From positions 1 to 64,000 of the forward strand of contig CAZQRP010000015.1 in the NCBI GenBank assembly GCA_964596125.1: a stretch of 64,000 nt of DNA, written 5' to 3'. The notes beneath the pieces were generated by a model. That model searched no databases. It was given only the letters and a program-made list of their open reading frames with translations, and was not told the origin of the DNA. The position numbers and the translations under genes are program-made. Positions 26,775 to 36,841 of the stretch are shown piece after piece (position 1 is the first letter of the stretch; every line of letters begins with the position of its first letter). The DNA is from CAZQRP01 sp964596125. GTDB lineage: Bacteria; Chloroflexota; Dehalococcoidia; GIF9; UBA5629.

Positions 26775-28691
26775 ATGGTCAGCTCTGTTAGTGAATCCAG
26801 TACTGGTTCTTTTACTTGGAAGGATCGCTTCGCCTCCAAGACTATTCCTGCAATTTTCTTAGAAAAAGTCAAGCAGACACCTCATAAAGTAGCCTTGCGC
26901 ACAAAAGAGCTTGGTATATATAAAGAGGTTACCTGGCAGCAGTATTTCGAGCATGTAGAAAACTTTAGTTTGGGGCTGTTAGAGTTAGGGCTGGAACGTC
27001 GTGATCGTGTAGCCATTATGGGAGACCCGTGCCCGGAGTGGATATACGCTGACTTAAGTATTCAGTCGGTCGGTGCCATCAGTTATGGTGTTTTCTCAAC
27101 CAGTTCTACGGTAGAAGTTCTGCATCTGATGAAAGATGGTGGCGCTAAATTTTTCATTGCTGAGGACCAGGAGCATGTAGACAAGGTCCTGGCCGTAGCT
27201 GATCAACTTCTCTCTTTCCAGAAAATAATCGTTGCTGATACCAGGGCTATGTTTATGTACGAAGATCCTCGTATCATAAGCTTTTCCGAGGTGGAGGAGT
27301 TGGGGAAATCGCGCAAAGCTTCCGAGCCGGATTTATACGAAAGATTGGTCAATGAAATAAAGCCTGATGACGTGGCTACCCTTATTTATACCTCCGGTAC
27401 TACAGGAGCTCCAAAAGGAGTCATGCTTACTCACCGCAACTGGTTGAGCGGTTGGAGCGGTATCATAGATACATTCCCTCAGTTACAAAAGCCACAACGT
27501 GTGGTTACTATGCTGGAGCTGGCTCATGCGATGGAGAGGGCTAACAGCAGCTATCTTCCTCTTATAGCTGACTTCACTCCGCATTTCAGTGACGAGATCG
27601 AGTCAATTCAGGAGACGCTTTTCGAAGTGTCGCCCACATACATTTCTGCACCGCCCAGATTCTGGCAGAAGTGGGCGGCACAGGCATTGAGTGACATTGA
27701 GCAGAGTACTCTGGTAAAGCGGGCGGTCTATCGGTTTGCCATGAGGATAGGTCGGAAATATGTTCAAAAGAAGTGGAACAAGGAAAAATCATTGCTATGG
27801 GAAATGCTCTATAAAATGGCCTACTGGCTTGCGTTTCGGTATATTCTGGATATATTTGGTCTGGCACGGGTAGAGTTTTGTTCCACAGGTGCTGCTCCTG
27901 TGCCGGCTGAGACAGTAGCCATCTGGCAAATATGGGGACTGAAATTGCGGGAAGGGTTTGGTTCAACTGAAGCTGGGGGACTTCCCCTGATGCAATTAGA
28001 AGATTTCCCCAAGCCGGGCAATGCCGGGAAAAACCTTGGTGGCTATGAAATGAAAGTGACGGAAGAAGGTGAGTTGCTTTTCGGCGGTCCTCCTGTTTTT
28101 GTCGGGTACTGGCAGGATAAAGAGACAACCGACAAGGTTAAGAGAGAGGGCTGGGTCCACACTGGCGATCTGGTGAAAATTGTAGAAGAAGGAAATGTAA
28201 AGATAGTTGACCGATTGAAAGATGTTCTTACCACCGCCGGAGGTAAGACCATGAGCCCGTCTGAAATTGAAAAAGCATTAAAGTCAAGTCCCTATATAAG
28301 CGAGGTAGTAGTGTTTGGCAATGGCCGCAAATATCCTTCGGCTTTAATAGAGATCAACTTCGATACGGTCTCAGAATGGGCCAGAAGCCACGGTGTAATA
28401 TACGGATCATTTACCAGCCTGACGGAACATCCTAAAGTATATGAGTTGATCTCACATGAGGTGGACAAAGCAAACCAGCAACTGGCGCGGGTGGAACGGC
28501 CAAAGAAATTTCGCATTATTCCCAAAGAGCTGGATCCGGAAGAGGAAGGCGAACCGGTGACTGCTACTCGTAAGATACAAAGGGATCGTTTTTACCAGAG
28601 GTTTAAGGATTTAGTAGAGTCAATGTATACTGCTGAAGAGGAAGAGCGTATTAGCGCCGAGTTGGGACTACTTGAAAAGGAGGTGGAATAA
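26775..28691 (+). CDS. AMP-dependent acyl-CoA synthetase (long-chain/FadD15-like)
   Basis: 638-residue adenylate-forming ligase. The AMP P-loop TLIYTSGTTGAPKGVMLTHRNW lies near residue 210. GFGSTEAGG, the adenine-site WVHTGDLVKI and the hinge DRLKDVLTTAGGKTMSP follow; the C-terminal domain is long, as in the FadD15/ACSBG group. The N-terminal half matches long-chain-type synthetases more than EntE. It probably activates a carboxylic acid for the pathway of the downstream transporter and hydroxylase C. It starts a co-directional run of eight genes ending at 37624. No strong ribosome binding site is visible. Confidence 0.85.
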   Translation: MVSSVSESSTGSFTWKDRFASKTIPAIFLEKVKQTPHKVALRTKELGIYKEVTWQQYFEHVENFSLGLLELGLERRDRVAIMGDPCPEWIYADLSIQSVGAISYGVFSTSSTVEVLHLMKDGGAKFFIAEDQEHVDKVLAVADQLLSFQKIIVADTRAMFMYEDPRIISFSEVEELGKSRKASEPDLYERLVNEIKPDDVATLIYTSGTTGAPKGVMLTHRNWLSGWSGIIDTFPQLQKPQRVVTMLELAHAMERANSSYLPLIADFTPHFSDEIESIQETLFEVSPTYISAPPRFWQKWAAQALSDIEQSTLVKRAVYRFAMRIGRKYVQKKWNKEKSLLWEMLYKMAYWLAFRYILDIFGLARVEFCSTGAAPVPAETVAIWQIWGLKLREGFGSTEAGGLPLMQLEDFPKPGNAGKNLGGYEMKVTEEGELLFGGPPVFVGYWQDKETTDKVKREGWVHTGDLVKIVEEGNVKIVDRLKDVLTTAGGKTMSPSEIEKALKSSPYISEVVVFGNGRKYPSALIEINFDTVSEWARSHGVIYGSFTSLTEHPKVYELISHEVDKANQQLARVERPKKFRIIPKELDPEEEGEPVTATRKIQRDRFYQRFKDLVESMYTAEEEERISAELGLLEKEVE

Positions 28692-28785
28692 AAGAGAAAA
28701 GGGGAATATTATAAAAGAAAGAGACACTATACCTCGATTGCTAATCAGGGACCTTAGAGTAGTTCAAATTTAAAGGGGGTTTGTT

Positions 28786-30000
28786 ATGAAGAAAGAGTGG
28801 CTATGTATTGTATGTGTATTGTTCTTAAGCATATTCCTGATCACCAGTACGGTTTCAACTTCCTGTGCACCTTCAGTCAAGACCGGAGAGCCGTACAAGA
28901 TTGGCGTAACTGCTGCCCGGACCGGGCCGGCTGCTATCTCTTATGTTCCTTCAAGTGAGGGTTTCAGAATATACATGGAAAAGTTGAATGATGAAGGAGG
29001 TATCAATGGTCATCCGGTGGAGCTTATTATCGAAGATAATGCTTCACAGGGCGGTAAAGCTGGTTCGGACGTAAGAAAATTTGCTGAGATGGGAGCGCAT
29101 CTGGTAATGGTTGCCAGTACTTCAGCAACGTTTGGACCGTCAATAGCCGAGGCTAAAAAGGCTAATATACCTATTTTATTTGGCGCTGGTAGTGTTTCTC
29201 CTGCGGAAGCCTTGCCTCCTAATCCTGAGCCGCTGGTATTTGCTACAAGTGATAAAGGATTGAGCGCAGACCCTTACAGGGCAGTCCAGACAGTATCGTT
29301 GTTAGCTACCCCACCCGTCACATTCGGTATGATAACCGCTGATATACCTGTAGCAGTAGCCCAGGCTGAGAAAGCAACGGAGCTAGGCAAGGCGAAAGGA
29401 TGGACCGTTATTGAGGACCGTTTCCCTATGGGTACAGTTGACCTCACACCTGTTGCCGCCGAGTGGATTAGGAAGGGAGTTAACTGGGCACTGGAGTTTG
29501 GACCGGTTGGGGCTAGGTTGATGTACCCGGCTCTGATGAAACAGGGATGGAAAGGCAATTTCATTCTCATGTATGAGGCTTTTAATTATTTAACAGAGCA
29601 TAAGGCAGATAACCTTCATGCCATCTGCTCGGTAGCACCTCTGGAAACGATGAGCCTACCGGACCATAAGGAGATTACAGAAGCTGCAGAAAAATACAAG
29701 GCTTCAACATTACTTACAGAGAATTTATGGGGTTGGGATACGGCAAAGGTAGTAGAAGAAATATTGAAGAAAGCAGGATATCCGCCTACTACTGAAAAAT
29801 TGCTGAAGGTGATGAGCGATTTTGAGTTTGATGACAGACCGCTGGCCAGGGTACACAAGTGGACTCCTACTGACCACCTGGGTACACTTGTCTGGCGCGC
29901 GTATAAATGGGATAAGGGGAAAGGAGCAATTGTTCCTGTAACCGACTGGTGGCGTGCGTCAGCAGCCGGAGAGGTAGAGAAAATAGGGCCCAAGCTTTAA
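28786..30000 (+). CDS. branched-chain-type ABC transporter substrate-binding lipoprotein
   Basis: 404-residue periplasmic-binding-protein-like receptor of the LivJ/LivK (Peripla_BP_6) group. A lipoprotein signal ends at Cys27 (STSCAP); the mature part opens YKIGVTAARTGPAA, then LNDEGGINGHPVELIIEDNASQGGK, a typical family wording. Receptors of this group often bind aromatic acids or urea/amides in catabolic clusters. AAAGGGGG precedes the ATG. The matching permeases and ATPases lie at 34-37.6 kb, separated by hydroxylase C, so uptake and oxidation seem linked. Confidence 0.9.
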   Translation: MKKEWLCIVCVLFLSIFLITSTVSTSCAPSVKTGEPYKIGVTAARTGPAAISYVPSSEGFRIYMEKLNDEGGINGHPVELIIEDNASQGGKAGSDVRKFAEMGAHLVMVASTSATFGPSIAEAKKANIPILFGAGSVSPAEALPPNPEPLVFATSDKGLSADPYRAVQTVSLLATPPVTFGMITADIPVAVAQAEKATELGKAKGWTVIEDRFPMGTVDLTPVAAEWIRKGVNWALEFGPVGARLMYPALMKQGWKGNFILMYEAFNYLTEHKADNLHAICSVAPLETMSLPDHKEITEAAEKYKASTLLTENLWGWDTAKVVEEILKKAGYPPTTEKLLKVMSDFEFDDRPLARVHKWTPTDHLGTLVWRAYKWDKGKGAIVPVTDWWRASAAGEVEKIGPKL

Positions 30001-30157
30001 ATTTTTGGAATTAAAAAGTCGAGATACAGGTAATCTGCTCGTTTTAGCAAGTATGCGACCTTACTCATCAAGGTAGTCGTTGTTGCATTGTCGGGATACC
30101 GAGTTGTGCGCGTACTGAGGCACGGTTGCTGTGGCCCATCTATCTGGAGGGAAAGGC

Positions 30158-31045
30158 ATGGAAGAACACAGATTAGGATATCTCAGCAGGTTGCCCAGGT
30201 TCGATTACTTGGAACCCCGGACATTGGAGGAGGTATGCACCGCTCTTTCTTCTTATGGTGAGGAGGCTAAAATATTAAGTGGTGGTACAGACCTTCTGGT
30301 CTCGATGAAGAAAAGGGATATCGTGCCTCGATATGTAATTAACCTGAAGACAGTGCCCGGGCTTGATTACATAACGTATAGCACGAGTGATGGCTTGAGG
30401 ATTGGAGCACTGGCTACACTCAGCAACATAGAGAGTTCGAAGGTGGTGAGGGAGCGGTTCCCTCTCATGGCCGAAGCAGCCTATCAGACGGGGCCATCCC
30501 ACATTCGGAACATGGGCACTATGGTTGGCAATATATGCAATGCCGATGCTGCTGCTGATTCAGTTCCAGCACTAATAGCCCTGGGGGCTAAGGTTAAAGT
30601 ACAGGGTCTGAGTACGATAAGAACAATCCCCATAGACGAGTTTATCGTTGATTCAAAGAAGACTGCGCTAAAAGGTGATGAGATTGTCATCGAAGTTCAG
30701 GTTCCGGATATGCCTCCCAACACCTGTGGCGTCTTTATTAAAATTCCGGAACGAACGATGATTGATATAGCGGTTGCCAGCGCTGCTGTAGTCGTAACGG
30801 CAGATGAAAAGGGCAGTAAGGTAGTTGATAGTAAAATAGTATTTGGGGCGGTGGCACCAGTACCTTTCAGGGCACGCATTGCAGAAAGCATGATCAGGGG
30901 CAAGGCTGTAGATACAAGACTTATAGAGAGGGTAGCGCAAGCCGCTTCAGAGGAGGCCAGACCACGTACCCGTCACGAATATAAGAGACAACTGGTTGCT
31001 ACACTGGTCAAACGGTCCTTTAGACAGGCCCTTAATCTCAACTAG
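30158..31045 (+). CDS. molybdenum hydroxylase FAD subunit, set C
   Basis: 295-residue FAD subunit: ILSGGTDLLVSMKKR and MGTMVGNICNADAAAD are the two FAD motifs. The ATG at 30158 is chosen because GGAGG ends seven bases upstream and gives MEEHRLGYLSRLPRFDY; a GTG at 30131 would add nine residues without a better site. Gene order in this set is FAD, 2Fe-2S, Mo. It sits between the ABC receptor and permease genes. Confidence 0.92.
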   Translation: MEEHRLGYLSRLPRFDYLEPRTLEEVCTALSSYGEEAKILSGGTDLLVSMKKRDIVPRYVINLKTVPGLDYITYSTSDGLRIGALATLSNIESSKVVRERFPLMAEAAYQTGPSHIRNMGTMVGNICNADAAADSVPALIALGAKVKVQGLSTIRTIPIDEFIVDSKKTALKGDEIVIEVQVPDMPPNTCGVFIKIPERTMIDIAVASAAVVVTADEKGSKVVDSKIVFGAVAPVPFRARIAESMIRGKAVDTRLIERVAQAASEEARPRTRHEYKRQLVATLVKRSFRQALNLN

Positions 31046-31058
31046 AAAGCGAATTTTC

Positions 31059-31550
31059 ATGAAGTGCGAACTCATATTAAGGGTTAACGGAGAAGAATAC
31101 AAGGTCATGGTGGAACCGTGGTGGACATTGTTGCAGGTGATCAGGGATGAGATACCGCTTGCCACAGGAGTCAAGGAAGGCTGCAGTACCGGTGAATGCG
31201 GGGCCTGTACTGTTTTGATCGATGGCGTGCCGGTCCAGTCATGCCTGATGATTGCTGTAGATGCTCGGGGCAAAGACATTGTCACCATCGAGGGGCTGGC
31301 AGTCAACGGTGAGCTTCATCCTGTTCAACAGGCTTTTATCGAGCACGGTGCTATGCAGTGCGGCTTTTGTACGTCGGGATTTATACTGTCGGCAAAAGCT
31401 CTTCTTGATAACAACCCTGTGCCAACAGTGGACGAAATAAAGGAGGCATTTGACAGCAATCTATGCCGCTGCGGTTGCTACTCTGAAGCGATCGAAGCTG
31501 TAATGGCAGTTGCGCAAAGCAACGAAGGTAAATCGGATGTCAGCGTATAA
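31059..31550 (+). CDS. molybdenum hydroxylase 2x[2Fe-2S] subunit, set C
   Basis: 163-residue iron-sulfur subunit: CSTGECGAC plus VQSC for the first cluster, CGFCTSGF plus CRCGCY for the second. The second motif has an extra Cys where TGY is usual. The ATG at 31059 follows the FAD gene by 13 bases. Its end overlaps the start of the Mo subunit by 14 bases. Confidence 0.92.
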   Translation: MKCELILRVNGEEYKVMVEPWWTLLQVIRDEIPLATGVKEGCSTGECGACTVLIDGVPVQSCLMIAVDARGKDIVTIEGLAVNGELHPVQQAFIEHGAMQCGFCTSGFILSAKALLDNNPVPTVDEIKEAFDSNLCRCGCYSEAIEAVMAVAQSNEGKSDVSV

Positions 31551-33897
31551 AGTAGTAGGTAAGCCTGCACCCCGGGTGGATGGTAAGCACAAATCGACGG
31601 GTAAAGCCCGGTATCCTGGAGATATAGTATTGCCCGGAATGCTGTGCGGTAAAATATTGAGAAGTCCTTTTCCTCATGCCACGATTATCGACATCGATAC
31701 CTCGGAAGCGGAAAAACTGCCTGGTGTGAAAGCAGTTCTTACGGGCAAGGATACAAGGGGAGTGAGATTCGGCTTTGTTGATACTCCCAGATATCCTGCT
31801 GATGAGTGTGCTCTTGCCGAGGATAAGGTCAGGTTTTTCGGTGAGGCGGTGGCGGCGGTAGCGGCTACTACTGAAGATATAGCCATTGAAGCCCTGGAAT
31901 TAATTAAGGTGAAATATGAGCCGATACTGGCAGTCTTCGATCCAGTTGAAGCGATGAAGGACGGAGCCCCTGCTGTACACGATGTAATTGAGCGTGGCAC
32001 GACTACATCTTGGGAAGACTGGGGAGTTGCCAGGAAATCTAAACCCTACAAGGTTGAGAATAACAGAGCCTCTACATTTCACGTGAGCTTTGGCGATGTG
32101 GAAAAAGGATTTGCGGAATCCGATTACGTGCGCGAGGACCGTTTTGTGGTAGGAGCTAACTCACATGCTGCCATAGAGCCTCACACTACAGTGGCCAGCT
32201 ATGACAGTATTCAGGACAGGCTGGATGTCTGGACCGGCAATATGGGTCTCGAGATGAAGAGGTTTTGGCTGGCTAAGGTTATGGGTATGCCATTGAGCAA
32301 GGTCAGACAACACCACGTGTATACCGGTGGTGCCTTTGGGGGTACCAAGCCTATCGTTCAGCCCTATGATCTCATTGCCTGCCTGCTGAGCAGGAAAACC
32401 GGCCGTCCGGTGAAAGTGGTCCTGTCACGGGAAGAGGTCTTCCTGGCCTGTAAATCCAGTCACCGCATGATATTCGACCTCAAGACCGGGGTCAAGAAGG
32501 ATGGACTGATAGTCGCTCAGCATATGAAGATCATTAATGATCCGGGGGCTTACCGCGGTAGCTCGCCGATACCAATGTACCTGTCCTACGCCTTCTCTAG
32601 CCCCGTATATGCCATACCTAATCTGATGGTTGAAGGTGTGGGGGTATACACCAATAATCCCTGTTGTATGGCCAAGAGAGGTCATGGGGTACCTCAGGCA
32701 CGGTGTGCCATCGACTCGCAAATAGATATGATTGCCCGTGACCTCGGGCTGGACCCTGTGGAGATGGCTTTAAAGAATATCAGAAAAGTGGGCGATGTTC
32801 TGCCCAATGGGGATAGGTTGGATAGCTATGGCCTTAGAGAATGTATCGAAAAAGCTGCTGAGGCTATTAATTGGAAGGAGAAAAGGGATAAGCCGGGGAA
32901 CCGGGGTGTAGGATTAGGATTGGCTGGTATGTTCAGTGGCACTGCGTTCTTTCCCTTTGCTTCGGCTGCCCTGGTGAAGGTCAATCACGATGGCAGGATC
33001 ACGCTTTATCAGGGCTCGGTAGAGTTTGGGCAGGGTGCAGAGACAACCCTTTCCCAGATAGCAGCCGAGGAGCTTGGAGTTGGTTTGGAAGATGTGGATA
33101 TAGTGGCGGGTGATACTGAGGAATGTCCCTTGGACTATGGCAATAGTTTTAGCGGTGGCATATACGTTTCCGGGGAGGCGGTGAGGAAGGCAGCTATCGA
33201 TGCCAGACAGCAACTCTTTGAAGATGTTTCCCAGGTATTTGGGGTCAAAGTGGAGGGATTGGAGCTTGTCGGAGGTCGTGTCTATATCAAAGGAGATGCT
33301 GAGAAGGGGATGTTTCTGGGTGAGGTGGTAAGAGACAGCATCCAGCGCCGCGGCGGAAACTCCATCATTGGCAGGGGTTTCTGTAAGGCGGTACCCGAGA
33401 TAGAATTCTATCCCAGTATATCTAAGGCGGCAGGGAGACTTACCGATGCTTATGGTTTGGCAGCAACAACAGCAGAGGTGGCAGTAGACAAAGAGACAGG
33501 AAAGGTCAAGGTGCTCAAAATTGTGATAGGCGATGACTGTGGCTTTGAGATAAATCCACTTATGGTGCGAGGACAACTGGAATCGCAGGCGATCATGGGG
33601 GTTGGAGATGCGCTTTTTGAAGAAGTTATTACTGAAGAGGGCAGGATAACTAATCCGAACTTCAAGGACTATCGCATACCGGGGATCTTTGATATACCGG
33701 ATATGGAATGTATTAGTATCCAGACGGTGGAACCTAAAGGACCTTATGGAGCTAAGGAGGTTGGGGAGGGAGCACGCGCCTCAGTTGCACCGGCTATAGC
33801 TAATGCTATTACTGACGCAATAGGCGTAAGGATTAAAGAATTCCCTATTACCCCGGAAAGAATTCTGAAAGCGCTGAGGGATAAGGAAAAGGAATAA
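31537..33897 (+). CDS. molybdenum hydroxylase large (Mo-binding) subunit, set C
   Basis: 786-residue Mo subunit. The hammerhead domain is followed by a segment of roughly 25 extra residues (from HDVIERGTT to about SKPYKVENN) that the other three sets lack. The cofactor loops are GGAFGGTK and VEFGQGAET; the active-site Glu lies in KEVGEGARAS. I choose the ATG at 31537, with GAAGGT seven bases upstream. It overlaps the 2Fe-2S gene. Flanked by the ABC receptor and permease, it probably works on the imported compound. Confidence 0.9.
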   Translation: MSAYKVVGKPAPRVDGKHKSTGKARYPGDIVLPGMLCGKILRSPFPHATIIDIDTSEAEKLPGVKAVLTGKDTRGVRFGFVDTPRYPADECALAEDKVRFFGEAVAAVAATTEDIAIEALELIKVKYEPILAVFDPVEAMKDGAPAVHDVIERGTTTSWEDWGVARKSKPYKVENNRASTFHVSFGDVEKGFAESDYVREDRFVVGANSHAAIEPHTTVASYDSIQDRLDVWTGNMGLEMKRFWLAKVMGMPLSKVRQHHVYTGGAFGGTKPIVQPYDLIACLLSRKTGRPVKVVLSREEVFLACKSSHRMIFDLKTGVKKDGLIVAQHMKIINDPGAYRGSSPIPMYLSYAFSSPVYAIPNLMVEGVGVYTNNPCCMAKRGHGVPQARCAIDSQIDMIARDLGLDPVEMALKNIRKVGDVLPNGDRLDSYGLRECIEKAAEAINWKEKRDKPGNRGVGLGLAGMFSGTAFFPFASAALVKVNHDGRITLYQGSVEFGQGAETTLSQIAAEELGVGLEDVDIVAGDTEECPLDYGNSFSGGIYVSGEAVRKAAIDARQQLFEDVSQVFGVKVEGLELVGGRVYIKGDAEKGMFLGEVVRDSIQRRGGNSIIGRGFCKAVPEIEFYPSISKAAGRLTDAYGLAATTAEVAVDKETGKVKVLKIVIGDDCGFEINPLMVRGQLESQAIMGVGDALFEEVITEEGRITNPNFKDYRIPGIFDIPDMECISIQTVEPKGPYGAKEVGEGARASVAPAIANAITDAIGVRIKEFPITPERILKALRDKEKE

Positions 33898-34072
33898 CAT
33901 GGGATAGTACATTTTCTGTTATTACCTTTGATTTAGTTACAGGTGATTTAGTTACAAGCAGGCATAAAAAGAAAGCGCAAACCTATTACTGCAACGTATT
34001 AGCATCATGCCGCGTATCATAAAATTTAGTAGATGATTCTACTAAAAGTTTTAATTATAATGGGGATGGCAA

Positions 34073-34948
34073 ATGATTCAGTTTATTGGTAATGCGGTCG
34101 TTTTAGCAAGCCTTTATGCCCTTGTTGCGCTGGGTTTCGTCATTATTTATCGTTCCAGCCGCATTCTTAACCTGGCTCACGGCGAGCTGTTAATGCTGGG
34201 GGGATATTTTGCTTTTGTCATGGTACCACTGTTCGGTGGAATAACCTGGATAGGGATAATCATGGCTTTCCTTTGTGCTTTTATTTTAGGGCTAGCATTG
34301 TATTTCCTGTTTATACGCCCTCTTATGGGTGAACCTTTATTTGCTGCTGTGATGCTTACGATAGGACTGAGTATCATGTTAAGGGGTATAGCCAGTTTTG
34401 TCTGGGGTCCTGAACCCCGCATGCTTGCCTTTACCTTTGGCATACCAAACGAGCCCCATAAGCTTTTACCCGGGCTTGTTCTTTCTACGTATGATATAGC
34501 CCTTCTGGTAGCTGCCGTTGTCTTCCTGGGCGGGATTTTACTATTTCTCAAGTTCAGCCGTCTGGGCATTCAAATGCGAGCGGTTGCGGAAAGTCATCTA
34601 TTGGCATCACAGCGAGGTATCAATATCTTTATCATCCTGGCACTGACCTGGAGCATTGCTGTGGTGGCAGCTACAACGGCAGGACTTCTTTATGGAGCCG
34701 GTGTCCATATTTCCCCCGAAACCGGTCTGGTCGGTATTAAAGCGTTATCTGTGCCTATGGTAGGGGGAATAGACAGCATCGTTGGTGTTATTCCTGCTGC
34801 CCTGATTGTAGCCTTCGCTGAGTATGGCGTAAGCCGGTATATCGGACCGGAACTGAGCGAGATTATCCCGATGATTATAATGCTGGCGGTACTCATTATT
34901 CGTCCCTGGGGTCTGTTGGGAACCAAAGAGGAGGTAGAAAGGTTGTAA
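34073..34948 (+). CDS. livH: ABC transporter permease, LivH type
   Basis: 291-residue inner-membrane permease of the branched-chain amino acid class, with about eight hydrophobic segments. Signatures: GFVIIYRSSRILNLAHGELLMLGGY near the N-terminus and the cytoplasmic loop FSRLGIQMRAVAESHLLASQRGIN. GGGGATGG precedes the ATG. It stops one base before the LivM start. Pairs with the receptor at 28.8 kb by context. Confidence 0.92.
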   Translation: MIQFIGNAVVLASLYALVALGFVIIYRSSRILNLAHGELLMLGGYFAFVMVPLFGGITWIGIIMAFLCAFILGLALYFLFIRPLMGEPLFAAVMLTIGLSIMLRGIASFVWGPEPRMLAFTFGIPNEPHKLLPGLVLSTYDIALLVAAVVFLGGILLFLKFSRLGIQMRAVAESHLLASQRGINIFIILALTWSIAVVAATTAGLLYGAGVHISPETGLVGIKALSVPMVGGIDSIVGVIPAALIVAFAEYGVSRYIGPELSEIIPMIIMLAVLIIRPWGLLGTKEEVERL

Positions 34949-34949
34949 C

Positions 34950-36017
34950 ATGCCCGGGAGCAGTTATTTCAAAACAAACTACTATACCGATATGAAGCTT
35001 GTCGATACACGCTTCCGCTTGTTCTGGCTGGTAGTTCTTTGCCTGGCATTGGTCATGTTTCCTTTCATTTTTTCTTCCTATTATGTTCATCTGATTAATT
35101 TAGTGTTGATCAATGTCATGGTTGCGCTTGGTCTCAATATTCTTACCGGCAGGGCCGGTGTCATATCCCTGGGACATGCCGGCATATTTGCAGTGGGATG
35201 TTATACAGTAGTTGCGTTAGGGGTGCAGATGCAGGTTCCATTTATACTAGTATTACCTGCGGCCATGATATTAGGAGCTTTTTTAGGACTGATAATGGGT
35301 CTGCCTTCGCTGCGTTTGCGTGCCCTCTACGTAATCCTGGGTACCATGGCGATGCACTTTATCCTGGTCTATATTGGAAAAGAGTATCAAAGCTTTGCTG
35401 GTTTCCACTGGGGTGTTACCATTCCCGACCCTTCGCTTGGACCTCTGATTTTAAACAGCCCGATGAAATGGTATCCCCTCCTGGTCATTTTGGTATGGCT
35501 GTCAACAATAGCTTGTATTAATGTGCTGAGAAGCAGGGTTGGCAGAGCATGGACGGCTATTGGAGACCGGGATTTTGTCGCTCTTGCCCTGGGTATACAT
35601 ATAGGCTACTACAAACTTCTTGCTTTTATGTTCAGCTCGGCACTGGTAGCGTTAGCAGGTGCGCTTTCCGCTTACTATACTGCTTTTGTAACTGCTGAGA
35701 CTTACACTATATGGTTGGGAGTTACTTTTGTAGCCATGATTTTAATTGGTGGATTGGGTTCTATCACCGGTTCTTTTTTTGGAGCATTTTTTGTCACAGC
35801 TTTGCCCTACGCTCTTTCCGGAATTTTTGGCGTATTGCATTTACCCTATATTTTTGAAGCTCAGAGAGCATCTATTGAACTCGCCTTGTTTGGCTTTCTT
35901 ATTGTTTTATTTCTGATAGTGGAGCCAACAGGCCTGGCAGGAATCTGGAAAACGATAAAGGACTACTTTATGTTATGGCCGTTCAGATATAAGCGGAGTA
36001 TTATTACAACGAGGTAA
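34950..36017 (+). CDS. livM: ABC transporter permease, LivM type
   Basis: 355-residue second permease of the same transporter, with ten or so hydrophobic segments. The family sequence VALGLNILTGRAGVISLGHAGIFAVGCY and the cytoplasmic loop RVGRAWTAIGDRDFVALALGI are clear. It lies one base after LivH and six bases before the LivF-like ATPase. The N-terminal about 25 residues are hydrophilic. Confidence 0.92.
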   Translation: MPGSSYFKTNYYTDMKLVDTRFRLFWLVVLCLALVMFPFIFSSYYVHLINLVLINVMVALGLNILTGRAGVISLGHAGIFAVGCYTVVALGVQMQVPFILVLPAAMILGAFLGLIMGLPSLRLRALYVILGTMAMHFILVYIGKEYQSFAGFHWGVTIPDPSLGPLILNSPMKWYPLLVILVWLSTIACINVLRSRVGRAWTAIGDRDFVALALGIHIGYYKLLAFMFSSALVALAGALSAYYTAFVTAETYTIWLGVTFVAMILIGGLGSITGSFFGAFFVTALPYALSGIFGVLHLPYIFEAQRASIELALFGFLIVLFLIVEPTGLAGIWKTIKDYFMLWPFRYKRSIITTR

Positions 36018-36023
36018 AGAGGT

Positions 36024-36839
36024 ATGGCAGGTTCTGCTTTTGATGGGAACATTCTACTGGAAGTAAGAAAACTAGAAGTGATCTATCATAAGGCATCCAT
36101 GGCCATACAGGGCGTTTCTCTTAAGGTGCCTGAAGGGAGTATAGTGGCCATATTGGGAGTTAACGGAGCGGGAAAGACCACTACCCTGAGGGCTATCTCC
36201 GGATTTCTAGGATCGGATGATGCTGAAATTAAAGACGGATTGATAGAGTTTGGAGGGAAACAGTTGAACGGGAAGCTCCCTCATAAAATTGCTGAGCAAG
36301 GAGTCATACTGGTTCCAGAGCGACAAAAAATATTTGAGACCCTTACTGTGAAAGAGAATCTCCTGGCAAGCTCAACCAGAATAAAAAGGAATCTAAAGGA
36401 GTCTATGGACCAGGTATATGGCTATTTTCCCGTGCTCAGAGAAAGAAATAATGATATTGCCGGTTATCTCAGTGGAGGCGAGCGACAGATGTTGGCTATA
36501 GGAAAGGCCTTGCTGTGTTCTCCGAAGTTGCTAATGCTGGATGAATTTTCCTTGGGACTTGCACCGCTTATTGTAACCCAACTGGCCAAGGTGCTCCGCT
36601 CTTTCAAGGAGGACCTTGGCTTGACCATCTTACTGGTGGAGCAGAATGCAATGGCTGCACTTGAGATCGCTGATTATGGCTACATCATGGAAAACGGGAG
36701 AGTAGTCTTTGAAGGCACTCCAAAGAGATTAATGGAACACGAAGACGTACAGGAGTTCTATCTGGGTGTCGGAGGAGAAGGGAGCAAAAGCTATAGAGAT
36801 GTGAAGCAATACCGGCGTACTCGCCGCTGGTGGGGTTAA
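36024..36839 (+). CDS. livF: ABC transporter ATP-binding protein, LivF type
   Basis: 271-residue ATPase: Walker A GVNGAGKTTT, signature LSGGERQ, Walker B LLMLDEFSLGLAP (Phe where Pro is usual after DE), and the H-loop region LLVEQN. LivF wording is seen in VPERQKIFETLTVKENLLAS. The C-terminus has a basic tail (KSYRDVKQYRRTRR). It ends just before the LivG-like ATPase start at 36842. Confidence 0.92.
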   Translation: MAGSAFDGNILLEVRKLEVIYHKASMAIQGVSLKVPEGSIVAILGVNGAGKTTTLRAISGFLGSDDAEIKDGLIEFGGKQLNGKLPHKIAEQGVILVPERQKIFETLTVKENLLASSTRIKRNLKESMDQVYGYFPVLRERNNDIAGYLSGGERQMLAIGKALLCSPKLLMLDEFSLGLAPLIVTQLAKVLRSFKEDLGLTILLVEQNAMAALEIADYGYIMENGRVVFEGTPKRLMEHEDVQEFYLGVGGEGSKSYRDVKQYRRTRRWWG

Positions 36840-36841
36840 TT

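Noticed and set aside
32914..33576. 220-codon minus-strand frame inside the hydroxylase C large subunit
   Set aside because: Long but antisense to a well-supported gene, and rich in Cys and His runs that mirror codons on the other strand.
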